From Cyanobacteria bacterium SIG29 (GTDB taxonomy: Bacteria > Cyanobacteriota > Vampirovibrionia > Gastranaerophilales > Gastranaerophilaceae): DNA of 64,000 nucleotides. The stretch's first letter is position 1; each line of letters begins with the position of its first letter. This document shows, one piece after another, positions 27,113 through 35,516 of the stretch. Location of the stretch: positions 62,001 to 126,000 of the forward strand of contig SUTV01000005.1 of the NCBI GenBank assembly GCA_015152515.1, given 5' to 3'. Made by a program: the position numbers and the translations under genes. Under the pieces are notes generated by a model. It saw only the letters and a list, made by a program, of their open reading frames with translations, was not told the origin of the DNA and ran no database searches.

Positions 27113-28183
27113 ATGCAGAAAGATAATAAAAAACAAGTTGTAGAAGATTTAATAAAGAAAATTGTTGAAAATCCAAACATTTCAGATAACTATTTGAAAC
27201 TTGCTTCAATTTATATGTCTGACAATGAGTATGATTTAGCAATAAGTGTTTATGAAAGCTTAATAAATATAGAAAAATCAAATTTCCTTGCATTAATGAA
27301 TTTAGGGAATATTTATTTCTATAAAAATGAATTTCAAAAAGCTGTAAATTATTATTCAAGAACTATAACGCTTGGAATTGAAAATAACACAATTTACTAT
27401 AATTTAGGCAATGCATTAGCTGAACTTGGTGAGTTTAAACAAGCAATGTCTAATTACATTAAAGCATTAAATTTAGAACCCAATAATGACAAAATTTACG
27501 CTGCAATCGGATTATTATACCAAGACCAACTTAACTATGAAGAAGCGATTAAATACTATATAAAAGCACTAGACTTAAATAATTCTGATGAAAGTAATTA
27601 TATCAATTTGTCATTAGCTTTAATGCAAACTGGAGAAAACAGTAAAGCAATTGAATACTTTAATCAGGCTTTAAAAATGTCTCCTGATAATGTAAAATAT
27701 CTATTATTTATTGCAAACGCGTATTCTGCAAATAAAGAATATAATAATGCTAACAAAACTTTTGAAAAGATACTTGAATTAGAACCAAATTATTATCAGG
27801 CATACTTATGCTATGCAATTTCAAAATTTGAGCAAACTTTAATTCAAGATTCAATAGAACTATACAATAAAGCAATAAATTTATTTCCTGAAATAACAAA
27901 TGCTTATGTATTATTAGCAAATTTATATTTTTCAGAAAAGAAATATGAAAATGCCTGTGAACTATACATAAAAGCTATTCAATTAGAACCATCTGAACCA
28001 AGCATTTACACACTTTTAGGAAATACTTATGTAATGATGAAAGATTTAAGGTCTGCAATTTCTATCTATAAACAAGCGTTAGATATTGATACTAACAATG
28101 ATGAATTAAAGCTGATTTATATAGAAATAGTGCAAGAATTTATTAAAAACAAAAAAGAACAAGAGAATACAAATGTCGCATAA
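27113..28183 (+). CDS. Tetratricopeptide-repeat protein
   Basis: A 356-residue protein made almost entirely of TPR units, about nine or ten, with classic W/Y-x-x-LG-x-x-x-A positions (IYYNLGNALAELGEFKQAMSNYIKAL, split at residues 84-109). No signal peptide or membrane span, so a cytoplasmic scaffold. It starts 12 bases after the porin gene and its end overlaps the next gene by 11 bases, so it is operonic with the membrane protein that follows. A third TPR protein of similar style lies at 60-61 kb. Partner unknown. Confidence 0.85.
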   Translation: MQKDNKKQVVEDLIKKIVENPNISDNYLKLASIYMSDNEYDLAISVYESLINIEKSNFLALMNLGNIYFYKNEFQKAVNYYSRTITLGIENNTIYYNLGNALAELGEFKQAMSNYIKALNLEPNNDKIYAAIGLLYQDQLNYEEAIKYYIKALDLNNSDESNYINLSLALMQTGENSKAIEYFNQALKMSPDNVKYLLFIANAYSANKEYNNANKTFEKILELEPNYYQAYLCYAISKFEQTLIQDSIELYNKAINLFPEITNAYVLLANLYFSEKKYENACELYIKAIQLEPSEPSIYTLLGNTYVMMKDLRSAISIYKQALDIDTNNDELKLIYIEIVQEFIKNKKEQENTNVA

Positions 28184-28610
28184 CACATATAGAATACAAC
28201 CAATTGAAAAAATAATATCTATTTTATCATATTTAACAATGGGAATTGTTGGTTTAATTTGGATAATAATTGCACACATAAATAAAAGAAATTTAAAATA
28301 TTTTCTTATGTATAATATTTCTCAATCTATGATTATTGCTGTAATTCTAGCAATTTTTAAAACTCTTATAGATTTATTAGTGCCAATTTTATGGATAATT
28401 CCAGTTATTAGCTATGTTGCAAGTGCTATTAATTTCATAGTATCTGTAAAAATTATTAGATTATATTTTATTGGTATTTCATTCTCAATTTTTGAATTAG
28501 CAGTATTTTTATTACTTGCATATATTATACTTGGTGTAATAAATGGTAGAATTTCAAAAGTACCACTTTTAACAAATATAATGAATAAAGCAATGAAAAA
28601 CTATAATTAA
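28173..28610 (+). CDS. Small four-helix membrane protein, possibly Tic20-like
   Basis: A 145-residue integral membrane protein with four hydrophobic helices (about 12-32, 45-65, 70-95, 105-128). The second segment, LKYFLMYNISQSMIIAVILAI, resembles the RFNxMQAxLLDI motif of Tic20 family proteins found in cyanobacteria and plastids. The helix count also fits. The identity is low and other DUF4870-like families share the shape. It overlaps the TPR gene upstream by 11 bases and the convergent RelA-like gene by 4 at the stop. If Tic20-like, it would be a lineage marker rather than a protein importer. Confidence 0.55.
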   Translation: MSHNTYRIQPIEKIISILSYLTMGIVGLIWIIIAHINKRNLKYFLMYNISQSMIIAVILAIFKTLIDLLVPILWIIPVISYVASAINFIVSVKIIRLYFIGISFSIFELAVFLLLAYIILGVINGRISKVPLLTNIMNKAMKNYN

Positions 28611-30175
28611 TCTTGATTTAATTTATTATCTATTAATTTTTTAACAGTTTTTATATTACCAGAAGAAATAATATTTTTTTCTGGAGAAGCAGATGAAGTA
28701 GCTTGTTGTTTTTGGTCTGCAAGTTTTTTCTGATTTTTACAATGATTATATAAATCTCTCAAACAATTGAAATCAAGATGACGAGGAACTTTACCTGCAT
28801 AACCCAACTCTTTAATAGTAGGAAATGAAGTTGATCTTTTTTTGCTTGAAACTAATCTTTGAGTTAAATACAAATCATAAGTATAATCATCAAATGCTTC
28901 CATTGTATCTTCGTTATAATATTTTAAGAAATAGTCTTTAAATGGTTTAAATGCAACATTAATTGCATTTTTCTTATCTTTTAATTTATAACAAACATCT
29001 TCAATTTGTTTTAATTGTTCAACATTTGTACCAATAATTTGAATTTCACCAGAATATCCATTATAAACTCCACCATAATTTTTAAAGATAGGGTCAGATA
29101 AATCAACATCAATGTGAATTGACATATAACCAGTTTTTGATTCATTTATATTTAATGTTGTATTAACAGGTGGTATATCAGGTTGTTCAACACGAGGTCT
29201 AGCATTAACTAAATTTACTAAATCTTTTTTATCTGCATAAGAATAATCATTAACAGTTTTGCCTTGAGGAATTTTTAATGAACTAGGTACATTATTTTCC
29301 ACCGCTTTAATTCTTAATACACCATCTTCAACTGCTTTTTGTAACGCAGCAAGAATTTTTGCAGTATTTTCATGAGAACCTTCTTTTAATACAATCCTTG
29401 CTCCAACAATATCATTTGCATAATATTTAATACCTGGAAGAGTTTTTGGATCAATATATCTGCCCTCAGGTGATAAAAGCGCTGATTCGTTCTTTTGAAT
29501 TTTACTTACAATATTTTGACTTATTGAATTAATTTTTTCTTGTGAATAACCAGAAAAATCTAAATAATCAAATGTTTTTAAATCTTCAATAATTCTAGGA
29601 ACTAATGTTGCAGCCTCTCTTATTGCAGAAGTTTTTTGCGGAGAACCTGAATGTTTAGAAACTTGTTTAATTATATCAGTTATATTTTTTTCACTAACAC
29701 CAGATTTTATAGGGAAATAACTTGAAAGATTTTCTAGCACTTGATTTGCAAAATTATCATGTTCAGTTTTATATAGTCTTGCGTGTTTTGAAACAACTTT
29801 TTCTCTAATACTTGTAGCAGACTTAATACGAATTTCATATGTCGCTATTTTTTTAGATGATGGAATTGATTTTTTATTGCTTGGTCTTACATTTAAAATT
29901 TCTTTAGTCACCTGATTTTCTTTTAAATCAGCCAAATCAGAAATATATTTATCTAAAACAGAAAATAAATAATAGCAAGCACAAGCTGCATTTTCTTCAA
30001 CACCTTTACATTGATTAGCTTGAGGAGCATCTACCATGCTTTCTGCTAACAATTCAGAACGACCTGAAAAAGTTACTGTATCTTGTCTTAAAGGCATTAA
30101 ATTAGGGTAATGGTGTTTAGGCATTACCGCAAAATTATTTTTAAAATTTAAATTATTAACAGCAAAAATTTTCAT
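28607..30175 (-). CDS. Lone RelA/SpoT-type nucleotide synthetase domain protein with N-terminal NLNF motif
   Basis: A 522-residue protein with a full set of RelA/SpoT synthetase motifs. YEIRIKSATSIREK (113-126) matches the GTP/ATP-site helix pattern RxKxxxSxxxK. NDIVGARIVL (254-263) holds the metal Asp. TGYMSIHI (348-355) has the Tyr that stacks on the acceptor, and GEIQI (376-380) the catalytic Glu. There is no HD hydrolase, TGS or ACT domain. The N-terminus, MKIFAVNNLNFKNNF, matches the kinase-like protein at 2.9-3.9 kb, and VTFSG follows near residue 34. It might make (p)ppGpp, or act on tRNA as toxic small synthetases do. It is last in a minus-strand run after the SIS gene. No antitoxin-like partner is visible. 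Confidence 0.75.
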   Translation of the reverse strand: MKIFAVNNLNFKNNFAVMPKHHYPNLMPLRQDTVTFSGRSELLAESMVDAPQANQCKGVEENAACACYYLFSVLDKYISDLADLKENQVTKEILNVRPSNKKSIPSSKKIATYEIRIKSATSIREKVVSKHARLYKTEHDNFANQVLENLSSYFPIKSGVSEKNITDIIKQVSKHSGSPQKTSAIREAATLVPRIIEDLKTFDYLDFSGYSQEKINSISQNIVSKIQKNESALLSPEGRYIDPKTLPGIKYYANDIVGARIVLKEGSHENTAKILAALQKAVEDGVLRIKAVENNVPSSLKIPQGKTVNDYSYADKKDLVNLVNARPRVEQPDIPPVNTTLNINESKTGYMSIHIDVDLSDPIFKNYGGVYNGYSGEIQIIGTNVEQLKQIEDVCYKLKDKKNAINVAFKPFKDYFLKYYNEDTMEAFDDYTYDLYLTQRLVSSKKRSTSFPTIKELGYAGKVPRHLDFNCLRDLYNHCKNQKKLADQKQQATSSASPEKNIISSGNIKTVKKLIDNKLNQD

Positions 30176-30226
30176 GTCTATTTATGATTAAAAATAAACA
30201 TAAATATTTTTGCTATTAATATAAAA

Positions 30227-31306
30227 TTATTTTACAACTTTAGTTAATCCTGTTGGAGAATCGATATCGCGTCCAAGAGCTGTAGCAGTTTCAAATGCTA
30301 ATAATTGGAATACAACTAAAGAAGCAAATAAGAACTCAATATCTTTATTAATATCAAGATTAACAACTACTTCTGAATTAACAGCGTCAATCGGAAGAGC
30401 TGAAACAATTAATTCATCAGGTTTATATGAAGCTCTAATTTTATCTAAAACAATCTTAGAAAAATCAACATTAATATTATTAACTATAGCAAGAACAGCA
30501 CATTTTTTATTTAATATTGCAATATGTCCATGTAAAAATTCACCGGTTGGATAAGATGTTGTATTTACATAAGATGTTTCTTTTACTTTAAGTGCAGCTT
30601 CTTTTGCTAAAGCATTAAACATTCCAGTACCAATAACAGCTGCATTATCATATGTAGATAATTTTTGTGCGAAATTTTTAATAATTTCACGATTAGCAAA
30701 TGCTTTTTCAATTGAATTTGGAACATTACTTAATTCATCAATAAAGTTTTGTACAGAAATTTGTTTTTGTTGCATTAGTTTTAAAGCAAGTAAATATAAA
30801 CAGAAAATTTGTGCACTTAAAGCTTTTGTTGATGCAATAGCTTTTTCTTCACCAGCCATAACTAAAATTTTATATTTAGTATTGTTGTATAAAGAAGAAT
30901 TTTTGCAATTAGTTATTGAAAGTGTATTTTCTGTTTTAGATCTTACTAAATCAAGTGCCTTATTTGTGTCAGAAGTTTCACCTGATTGTGAAATAAACAC
31001 ATATAAAGTTTCATTATCTACATTAACCTTTTGAAGTAATGAAAATTCACTAGCATAAAATGCTTGAGCAAAACAATCTGAATTTTCTCTTATAAAAGAA
31101 GCTGCAACATCAGCACTATGGAATGAAGAACCACTTGCAATTAATGTAATTCTTTTGATATTATTTGGCAATTCAATATTAATATCACCAGTTTTATCAA
31201 CATATTTTTTCAATAAATTTTTTATAATAGCAGGTTGTTCAAATATTTCTTTTTCCATATTTGTTTGCTTTTCACCAGAAAAAAAGCGTTTTAAATTTTC
31301 AATCAT
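30227..31306 (-). CDS. GlmS-like SIS-domain sugar isomerase without glutaminase domain
   Basis: A 359-residue protein made of two SIS domains. It matches the isomerase half of glucosamine-6-phosphate synthase: MEKEIFEQPAII, LIASGSSFHSADVA, FISQSGETSDT, ASTKALSAQ, EFLHGHIAIL and a C-terminal SPTGLTKVVK in place of the usual PRNLAKSVTVE. The N-terminal glutamine amidotransferase domain is absent, as in AgaS and FrlB-type deaminases/isomerases. So it should act on an amino-sugar or fructosamine phosphate, not make glucosamine-6-P from glutamine. AGGGG lies 8 bases before the ATG, overlapping the tolC-like stop. It is in a group with glycosyltransferases and a RelA-like gene. Confidence 0.8.
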   Translation of the reverse strand: MIENLKRFFSGEKQTNMEKEIFEQPAIIKNLLKKYVDKTGDINIELPNNIKRITLIASGSSFHSADVAASFIRENSDCFAQAFYASEFSLLQKVNVDNETLYVFISQSGETSDTNKALDLVRSKTENTLSITNCKNSSLYNNTKYKILVMAGEEKAIASTKALSAQIFCLYLLALKLMQQKQISVQNFIDELSNVPNSIEKAFANREIIKNFAQKLSTYDNAAVIGTGMFNALAKEAALKVKETSYVNTTSYPTGEFLHGHIAILNKKCAVLAIVNNINVDFSKIVLDKIRASYKPDELIVSALPIDAVNSEVVVNLDINKDIEFLFASLVVFQLLAFETATALGRDIDSPTGLTKVVK

Positions 31307-31316
31307 AATAATCCCC

Positions 31317-32795
31317 TTAATAAAATTTTTGTCTATAACCTTTTATTACACTATCGGGCGATATAAGTCCAATTTCGAATAATAATTTTGTTTGTGATTT
31401 GTTGTATTCTATCATGTTTTTTATCAGATTTATATTAGCATGAACTTTCAAATTTTGTGAAGATATTACATCAATAAATGTTGCTTCACCTGCTTTCATA
31501 TTTGCAAGCGATAAATCTAAACTAACATCAGCTGCTTCAGTTTCTACTTTTGCTGCTTCAATTTTCTTTAATGCATTTAATGAATCGTAATAATAATTCA
31601 ATATATTTTCTTTTACTTGTCTTTTTAAATCTATTAATTCATTTTTTTTTGCTTTAACAACTGCATTATCTGCTTTTACTTTAGTTATAGTGCCCATTAA
31701 TAAATTTTTTCCTAAATGAGCGCGAATATCAAAAGTTAAACTATTGTGAGCACTTAGACCTTGTCTTGCTGTCCCAACATAACCATTTTGATACGCTAAA
31801 GTAATTTCTGGAATAATATCAGTATAATTTGAACTTCTTAGAGCTTTATAAGCTTCAATTTCTGAAATTTTAGATTTTATATCTTCTCTTGATTCAAGAG
31901 CTTGCTCATATAAGTCTTCAATACTCAATTTTGAATCAACTAATTCTCTAATATCTACTGTAATTTCAAATGGATATATAGCATCTAAAACATCAATACC
32001 AAGTACATTTGCTAATGAAGCTTGACGCAATCTTAAAGAATTTATTGTAGTTGTATAATCTTGCTGAGCACCTGCTAATTCAGCTTGAGCACGCTTTACA
32101 TCATAAAATGTACCAATACCAATATCAAAACGAGCTTTTGTATATTTTAACTGTTCTAATCTATCATATAAATTTACTTTTTGAACTTCCATTTCAAGCT
32201 TTTTTTCTAAAACATCATAATATTCTAGAACAACATCTCTTATTATTTTTTCTTTTTCAAATTCTAAATTTGCAACAGAAGATTTAAACATATTTTTTGT
32301 TTGAGCTAATAAGAAAAAATATTTTCCTTGATTTATTGTTGACCATTCTAATACAGTTAAACTTTGGATTGGAACTTCATGAGTTGTTGTAGTTACAATA
32401 CCGCCGACTAAATATCTACCCTCTAGATTTTTTATATCAAAATTATAATAAATATCAGGTAATAATTGAAATTGAGCATTTTTATGTAGCCAATAAGCCT
32501 CTTTTTTATATTGATTGTAAATTTTAATATTATAGTTTTTTTCTAAAGCAATTTTTATACAATTTGACAAATCAGTAAAAATAAATGGCGAATTTAATTC
32601 ATCTGATATTTCTTGGTCAATAATAACCTGCTTTTCAATATCAGATATTGATGCTTCACCTTTAATCACACTAGTAAAAGATTTATAAGATTGGTTTTTA
32701 CTGCATTCTTCAATTGAATTAATATAATCAGAAATACTAGCAAAAACAACAGAATTTAGAGCAAATATACAATAAATTAAAATAATAATTCTCAT
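31317..32795 (-). CDS. TolC-family outer-membrane efflux protein
   Basis: A 492-residue exported protein with signal peptide MRIIILIYCIFALNSVVFA. It has two long helical-hairpin repeats typical of OEP proteins: LTDLSNCIKIALEKNYNIKI, then long coiled stretches (KLEMEVQKVNLYDRLEQLKYTKARFDIGIGTFYDVKRAQAEL is spread over about residues 200-245) and a second copy ending KAGEATFIDVISSQNLKVH. GIGTFYDVKRAQAEL and GEATFIDVISSQ are the family-diagnostic repeats. It should form the exit duct of a tripartite export machine. The inner-membrane partner is not adjacent. It lies between a GT2 gene and the SIS gene. Confidence 0.85.
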   Translation of the reverse strand: MRIIILIYCIFALNSVVFASISDYINSIEECSKNQSYKSFTSVIKGEASISDIEKQVIIDQEISDELNSPFIFTDLSNCIKIALEKNYNIKIYNQYKKEAYWLHKNAQFQLLPDIYYNFDIKNLEGRYLVGGIVTTTTHEVPIQSLTVLEWSTINQGKYFFLLAQTKNMFKSSVANLEFEKEKIIRDVVLEYYDVLEKKLEMEVQKVNLYDRLEQLKYTKARFDIGIGTFYDVKRAQAELAGAQQDYTTTINSLRLRQASLANVLGIDVLDAIYPFEITVDIRELVDSKLSIEDLYEQALESREDIKSKISEIEAYKALRSSNYTDIIPEITLAYQNGYVGTARQGLSAHNSLTFDIRAHLGKNLLMGTITKVKADNAVVKAKKNELIDLKRQVKENILNYYYDSLNALKKIEAAKVETEAADVSLDLSLANMKAGEATFIDVISSQNLKVHANINLIKNMIEYNKSQTKLLFEIGLISPDSVIKGYRQKFY

Positions 32796-32856
32796 ATCAA
32801 AAATTATTATTTAAAGATTGATTTTAATACTTACCCAATCAAGCAATAAAAGATAA

Positions 32857-33795
32857 CTATTTATTTTCTAATTTTTTAGTTCTAACCTGAACATCTTCTA
32901 ATAATTTTCTGTTTATAGCTAATAAATCAGCTAAAATGCCAAATATAGAAGTTTGGAAACCAATGATAATCAATATAGATGAAATAATCAAAGATTGGAT
33001 ATGACCATCACCAGAAATCATAAAATAGTAATATAAAAATCTGCCTAATAAAATCAAACCTGCAAATGCAATTGCACCACCAATCAGAGCAAAAAATCTA
33101 AATGGTCTATAAATAATAAACATTCTTATAATTGTAAAAGAATTTTTTTGAATATAAGTAAAAATATTTTTAACTAATCTAGATTTTCTAAAAGTAGGGT
33201 TTACTCTAATTGGAACAGAAATTATATGAAAACCTTTAGTTTTTGATTGAATTACAGTTTCAATAGTATAGGTATAATTATCAAAAACATTCATAGCTAA
33301 AGCAGCTTCACGAGAAAAAGCCCTAAAACCACTTGGAGCATCTTCAGTCGCAGTAGAACTTAATAATCTAACAACTTTAGAACCCATAAATTGAAGAAAT
33401 TTTTTAAATTTAGAGAATTCTTTTATTTCTTTTATCGGTCTAGCTCCAATAACAATATCAGCTTTTTTATCAAGAATAGGACGAACTAACTTTTCAATAT
33501 CATCAGCACAATATTGATTGTCTGCATCTGTATTAACAATAATATCGGCACCTTCTGCAATAGCTTTATGTAAACCTGCCAAAAAAGTTTTTGCTAAGCC
33601 TTTATGATGTGTTGAATAAACAATATGATTAACTCCATACGATTTTGCAATCTCTATTGTTCTATCAGTACTACCATCATCAGAAATTAAAACTTCAATC
33701 TCATCAATGCCTTCAATTTTAGTAGGCAATTGAGATAAAGTTACCGGCAAAGCAATTTCTTCATTATAACAAGGTATCTGAATTATTAATTTCAT
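32857..33795 (-). CDS. GT2-family polyprenyl-phosphate glycosyltransferase
   Basis: A glycosyltransferase of about 312 residues, starting KLIIQIPCYNEEIALPVTLSQLP. The nucleotide-sugar pocket shows LISDDGSTDRT and the DxD-like NTDADNQYC, with RPIKE and SGFRAFSRE after it. This is the DPM1/GtrB type: two C-terminal membrane helices (about 232-255 and 268-295, FALIGGAIAFAGLILLG) fix it in the inner membrane. It should charge undecaprenyl phosphate with a sugar for transfer by a GT-C enzyme. The divergent neighbour is a GT39-like protein, which would use such a lipid-linked sugar. The start at 33795 fits the family; 33855 would add an unrelated hydrophobic stretch. Confidence 0.87.
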   Translation of the reverse strand: MKLIIQIPCYNEEIALPVTLSQLPTKIEGIDEIEVLISDDGSTDRTIEIAKSYGVNHIVYSTHHKGLAKTFLAGLHKAIAEGADIIVNTDADNQYCADDIEKLVRPILDKKADIVIGARPIKEIKEFSKFKKFLQFMGSKVVRLLSSTATEDAPSGFRAFSREAALAMNVFDNYTYTIETVIQSKTKGFHIISVPIRVNPTFRKSRLVKNIFTYIQKNSFTIIRMFIIYRPFRFFALIGGAIAFAGLILLGRFLYYYFMISGDGHIQSLIISSILIIIGFQTSIFGILADLLAINRKLLEDVQVRTKKLENK

Positions 33796-33839
33796 ACTAA
33801 CAAGTCCTAAATATGATAAAATAATTATATATAATAAAA

Positions 33840-35516
33840 ATGAAACAAACAACAATCATGAAAAATAATACATTTTTTAAAGTATTTATTATAGTTATAA
33901 TTGGCTTTTTATTTAGAATTTACCTGCTAGATAAACCTGAAGGCTTTTGGAATGACGAATATGTTGGATGGTTTATAGCTTCAGAGCAAAATTGGAAAAT
34001 ATTATTAGAAAAAATAATAACAAATTGCCATACACCACTTTATTATTTGTATATTAAATTATGGATGTTTTTATTTGGCGATTCAGATACAACATTGCGT
34101 TGGTCATCTGTTTTACCATCCACTTTATCAATAATCTCAATGTATTTTGTAGGTAAAGAATTAAAAGATAAAAATCTAGCGATATTATGCTCTTTATTAA
34201 CAGCCATAAGCTCTTTTTTAATTTATTTTGCACAAGAGTTTAGATTATATAGTCTAATATTTTTAATTTCATCATTAATTTGCTTATATTTTATTAAAGT
34301 AGTCAAAGATTCAAAACCAAGAGATTTACTTATATTTTTTATATTAAATGCAGTTTTATGTGCAACACATTCACTTGGAATTATTTTTTCATTTTTCATT
34401 ACTATAATGCTATTAATACAATTTAATTTAGAAAAGAAAAAAATAAATTTATATTATTTAATTCCTTTAATACTTACTATAATTGCATTATCGCCAATTT
34501 TGTACACTTTTGCCTTCTCAAAAAATTTATCACAATTTTGGTCTGATTTTTCAATAAATAAAATAGCTTACAACTTAATTGATTATTATTCACCAATAAT
34601 AACAAATACTCAAAACACATATTCTAGCTTTATTTCAAATATATTTAATGGAATAAAACTAAATTATAGTTTTATAATTTTTGGTTTAACTCCAACAATT
34701 ATTGGAATATTATGCTTAATTAAAGCGATATTAAATAAAAACAAATCACTAAACTTTCTACTAATTGCATCAGGATTATTTTATTTAACACTAATAGTTT
34801 TAAGCATATTAGGAAAATTAATTTTAGTAACAAAATATAGTATAGAATTATATCCAATACTAATAGTAGCTACTGCTTTTGGACTTTCAACAATTAAAAA
34901 TATTAAAACAAAAAATATAACAATTTCATTTTTGATTTTAATTAACTTATTATATCTTTGTTACTCACCATCTTCTGTTATGAAAATAAAAAGAACAGAA
35001 GGTCATAAAATCGCCATAGATTTAATCAATAATTCTAAATTAAAAGCAAATGATTATATTTTGCTTACATATTATGATATAGATAGATTTGATAGATATT
35101 TTAATAATCAAAAAAACTTAAACATCTATAGCATTAGCAAATTTAATTTTAATTATTTTATGTTTGATGAACCAAACTATCATAAGTTATTAAAAACAGG
35201 TAAAATTGACTATAAAAATGAATTAATATCAAAAGAAAATGTAATTTTAAATAATTACATTGATACGCAAATATTATCAAAACTGAAAAAAAATCAAAGA
35301 ATAGGTTATTTATTTTTAAATACAGTATCTTTTATTGACGAAGAAAAGCTTAGCGAAATCTCAACTAACGATAAAGAGTATAACAATACGCATTTAATTT
35401 ATTTAATATTTTCTTCACTAAAAAATAACATAATTAATTTATCAAATAAAAAACTTATATTAGAAGAAATTAACTCAGACGGCGATTGGACATTAGTTGT
35501 ATATAGAAAAGATTAA
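33840..35516 (+). CDS. GT39/ArnT-like membrane glycosyltransferase
   Basis: A 558-residue protein with about ten transmembrane helices in the first 380 residues and a soluble C-terminal part. It shows the GT-C signature GFWNDEYVGWFIA (acidic pair in the first loop) and HTPLYYLYIKLWMFLFGDSDTTLRWSSVLP (split over residues 60-90), with YFAQEFRLYSLIFL after it. Such enzymes take a sugar from polyprenyl phosphate and attach it to lipid A or protein outside the inner membrane. It is divergent, at 45 bases, from the GT2 enzyme that would make that donor. The ATG at 33840 has no ribosome site and a TATAAT at 33830-33835; an in-frame ATG lies at 33858. Confidence 0.75.
   Translation: MKQTTIMKNNTFFKVFIIVIIGFLFRIYLLDKPEGFWNDEYVGWFIASEQNWKILLEKIITNCHTPLYYLYIKLWMFLFGDSDTTLRWSSVLPSTLSIISMYFVGKELKDKNLAILCSLLTAISSFLIYFAQEFRLYSLIFLISSLICLYFIKVVKDSKPRDLLIFFILNAVLCATHSLGIIFSFFITIMLLIQFNLEKKKINLYYLIPLILTIIALSPILYTFAFSKNLSQFWSDFSINKIAYNLIDYYSPIITNTQNTYSSFISNIFNGIKLNYSFIIFGLTPTIIGILCLIKAILNKNKSLNFLLIASGLFYLTLIVLSILGKLILVTKYSIELYPILIVATAFGLSTIKNIKTKNITISFLILINLLYLCYSPSSVMKIKRTEGHKIAIDLINNSKLKANDYILLTYYDIDRFDRYFNNQKNLNIYSISKFNFNYFMFDEPNYHKLLKTGKIDYKNELISKENVILNNYIDTQILSKLKKNQRIGYLFLNTVSFIDEEKLSEISTNDKEYNNTHLIYLIFSSLKNNIINLSNKKLILEEINSDGDWTLVVYRKD

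Noticed and set aside
27113-28183. DNA repeat array suggested by repeated protein motifs
   Set aside because: These are degenerate TPR codons in a normal gene; no exact DNA repeat or spacer pattern, so not CRISPR.
28173-30175. Toxin-antitoxin pair of the RelA-like protein and the small membrane protein
   Set aside because: The genes are convergent, meeting only at their stops, not in one transcript as typical pairs are; the membrane protein is operonic with the TPR gene.
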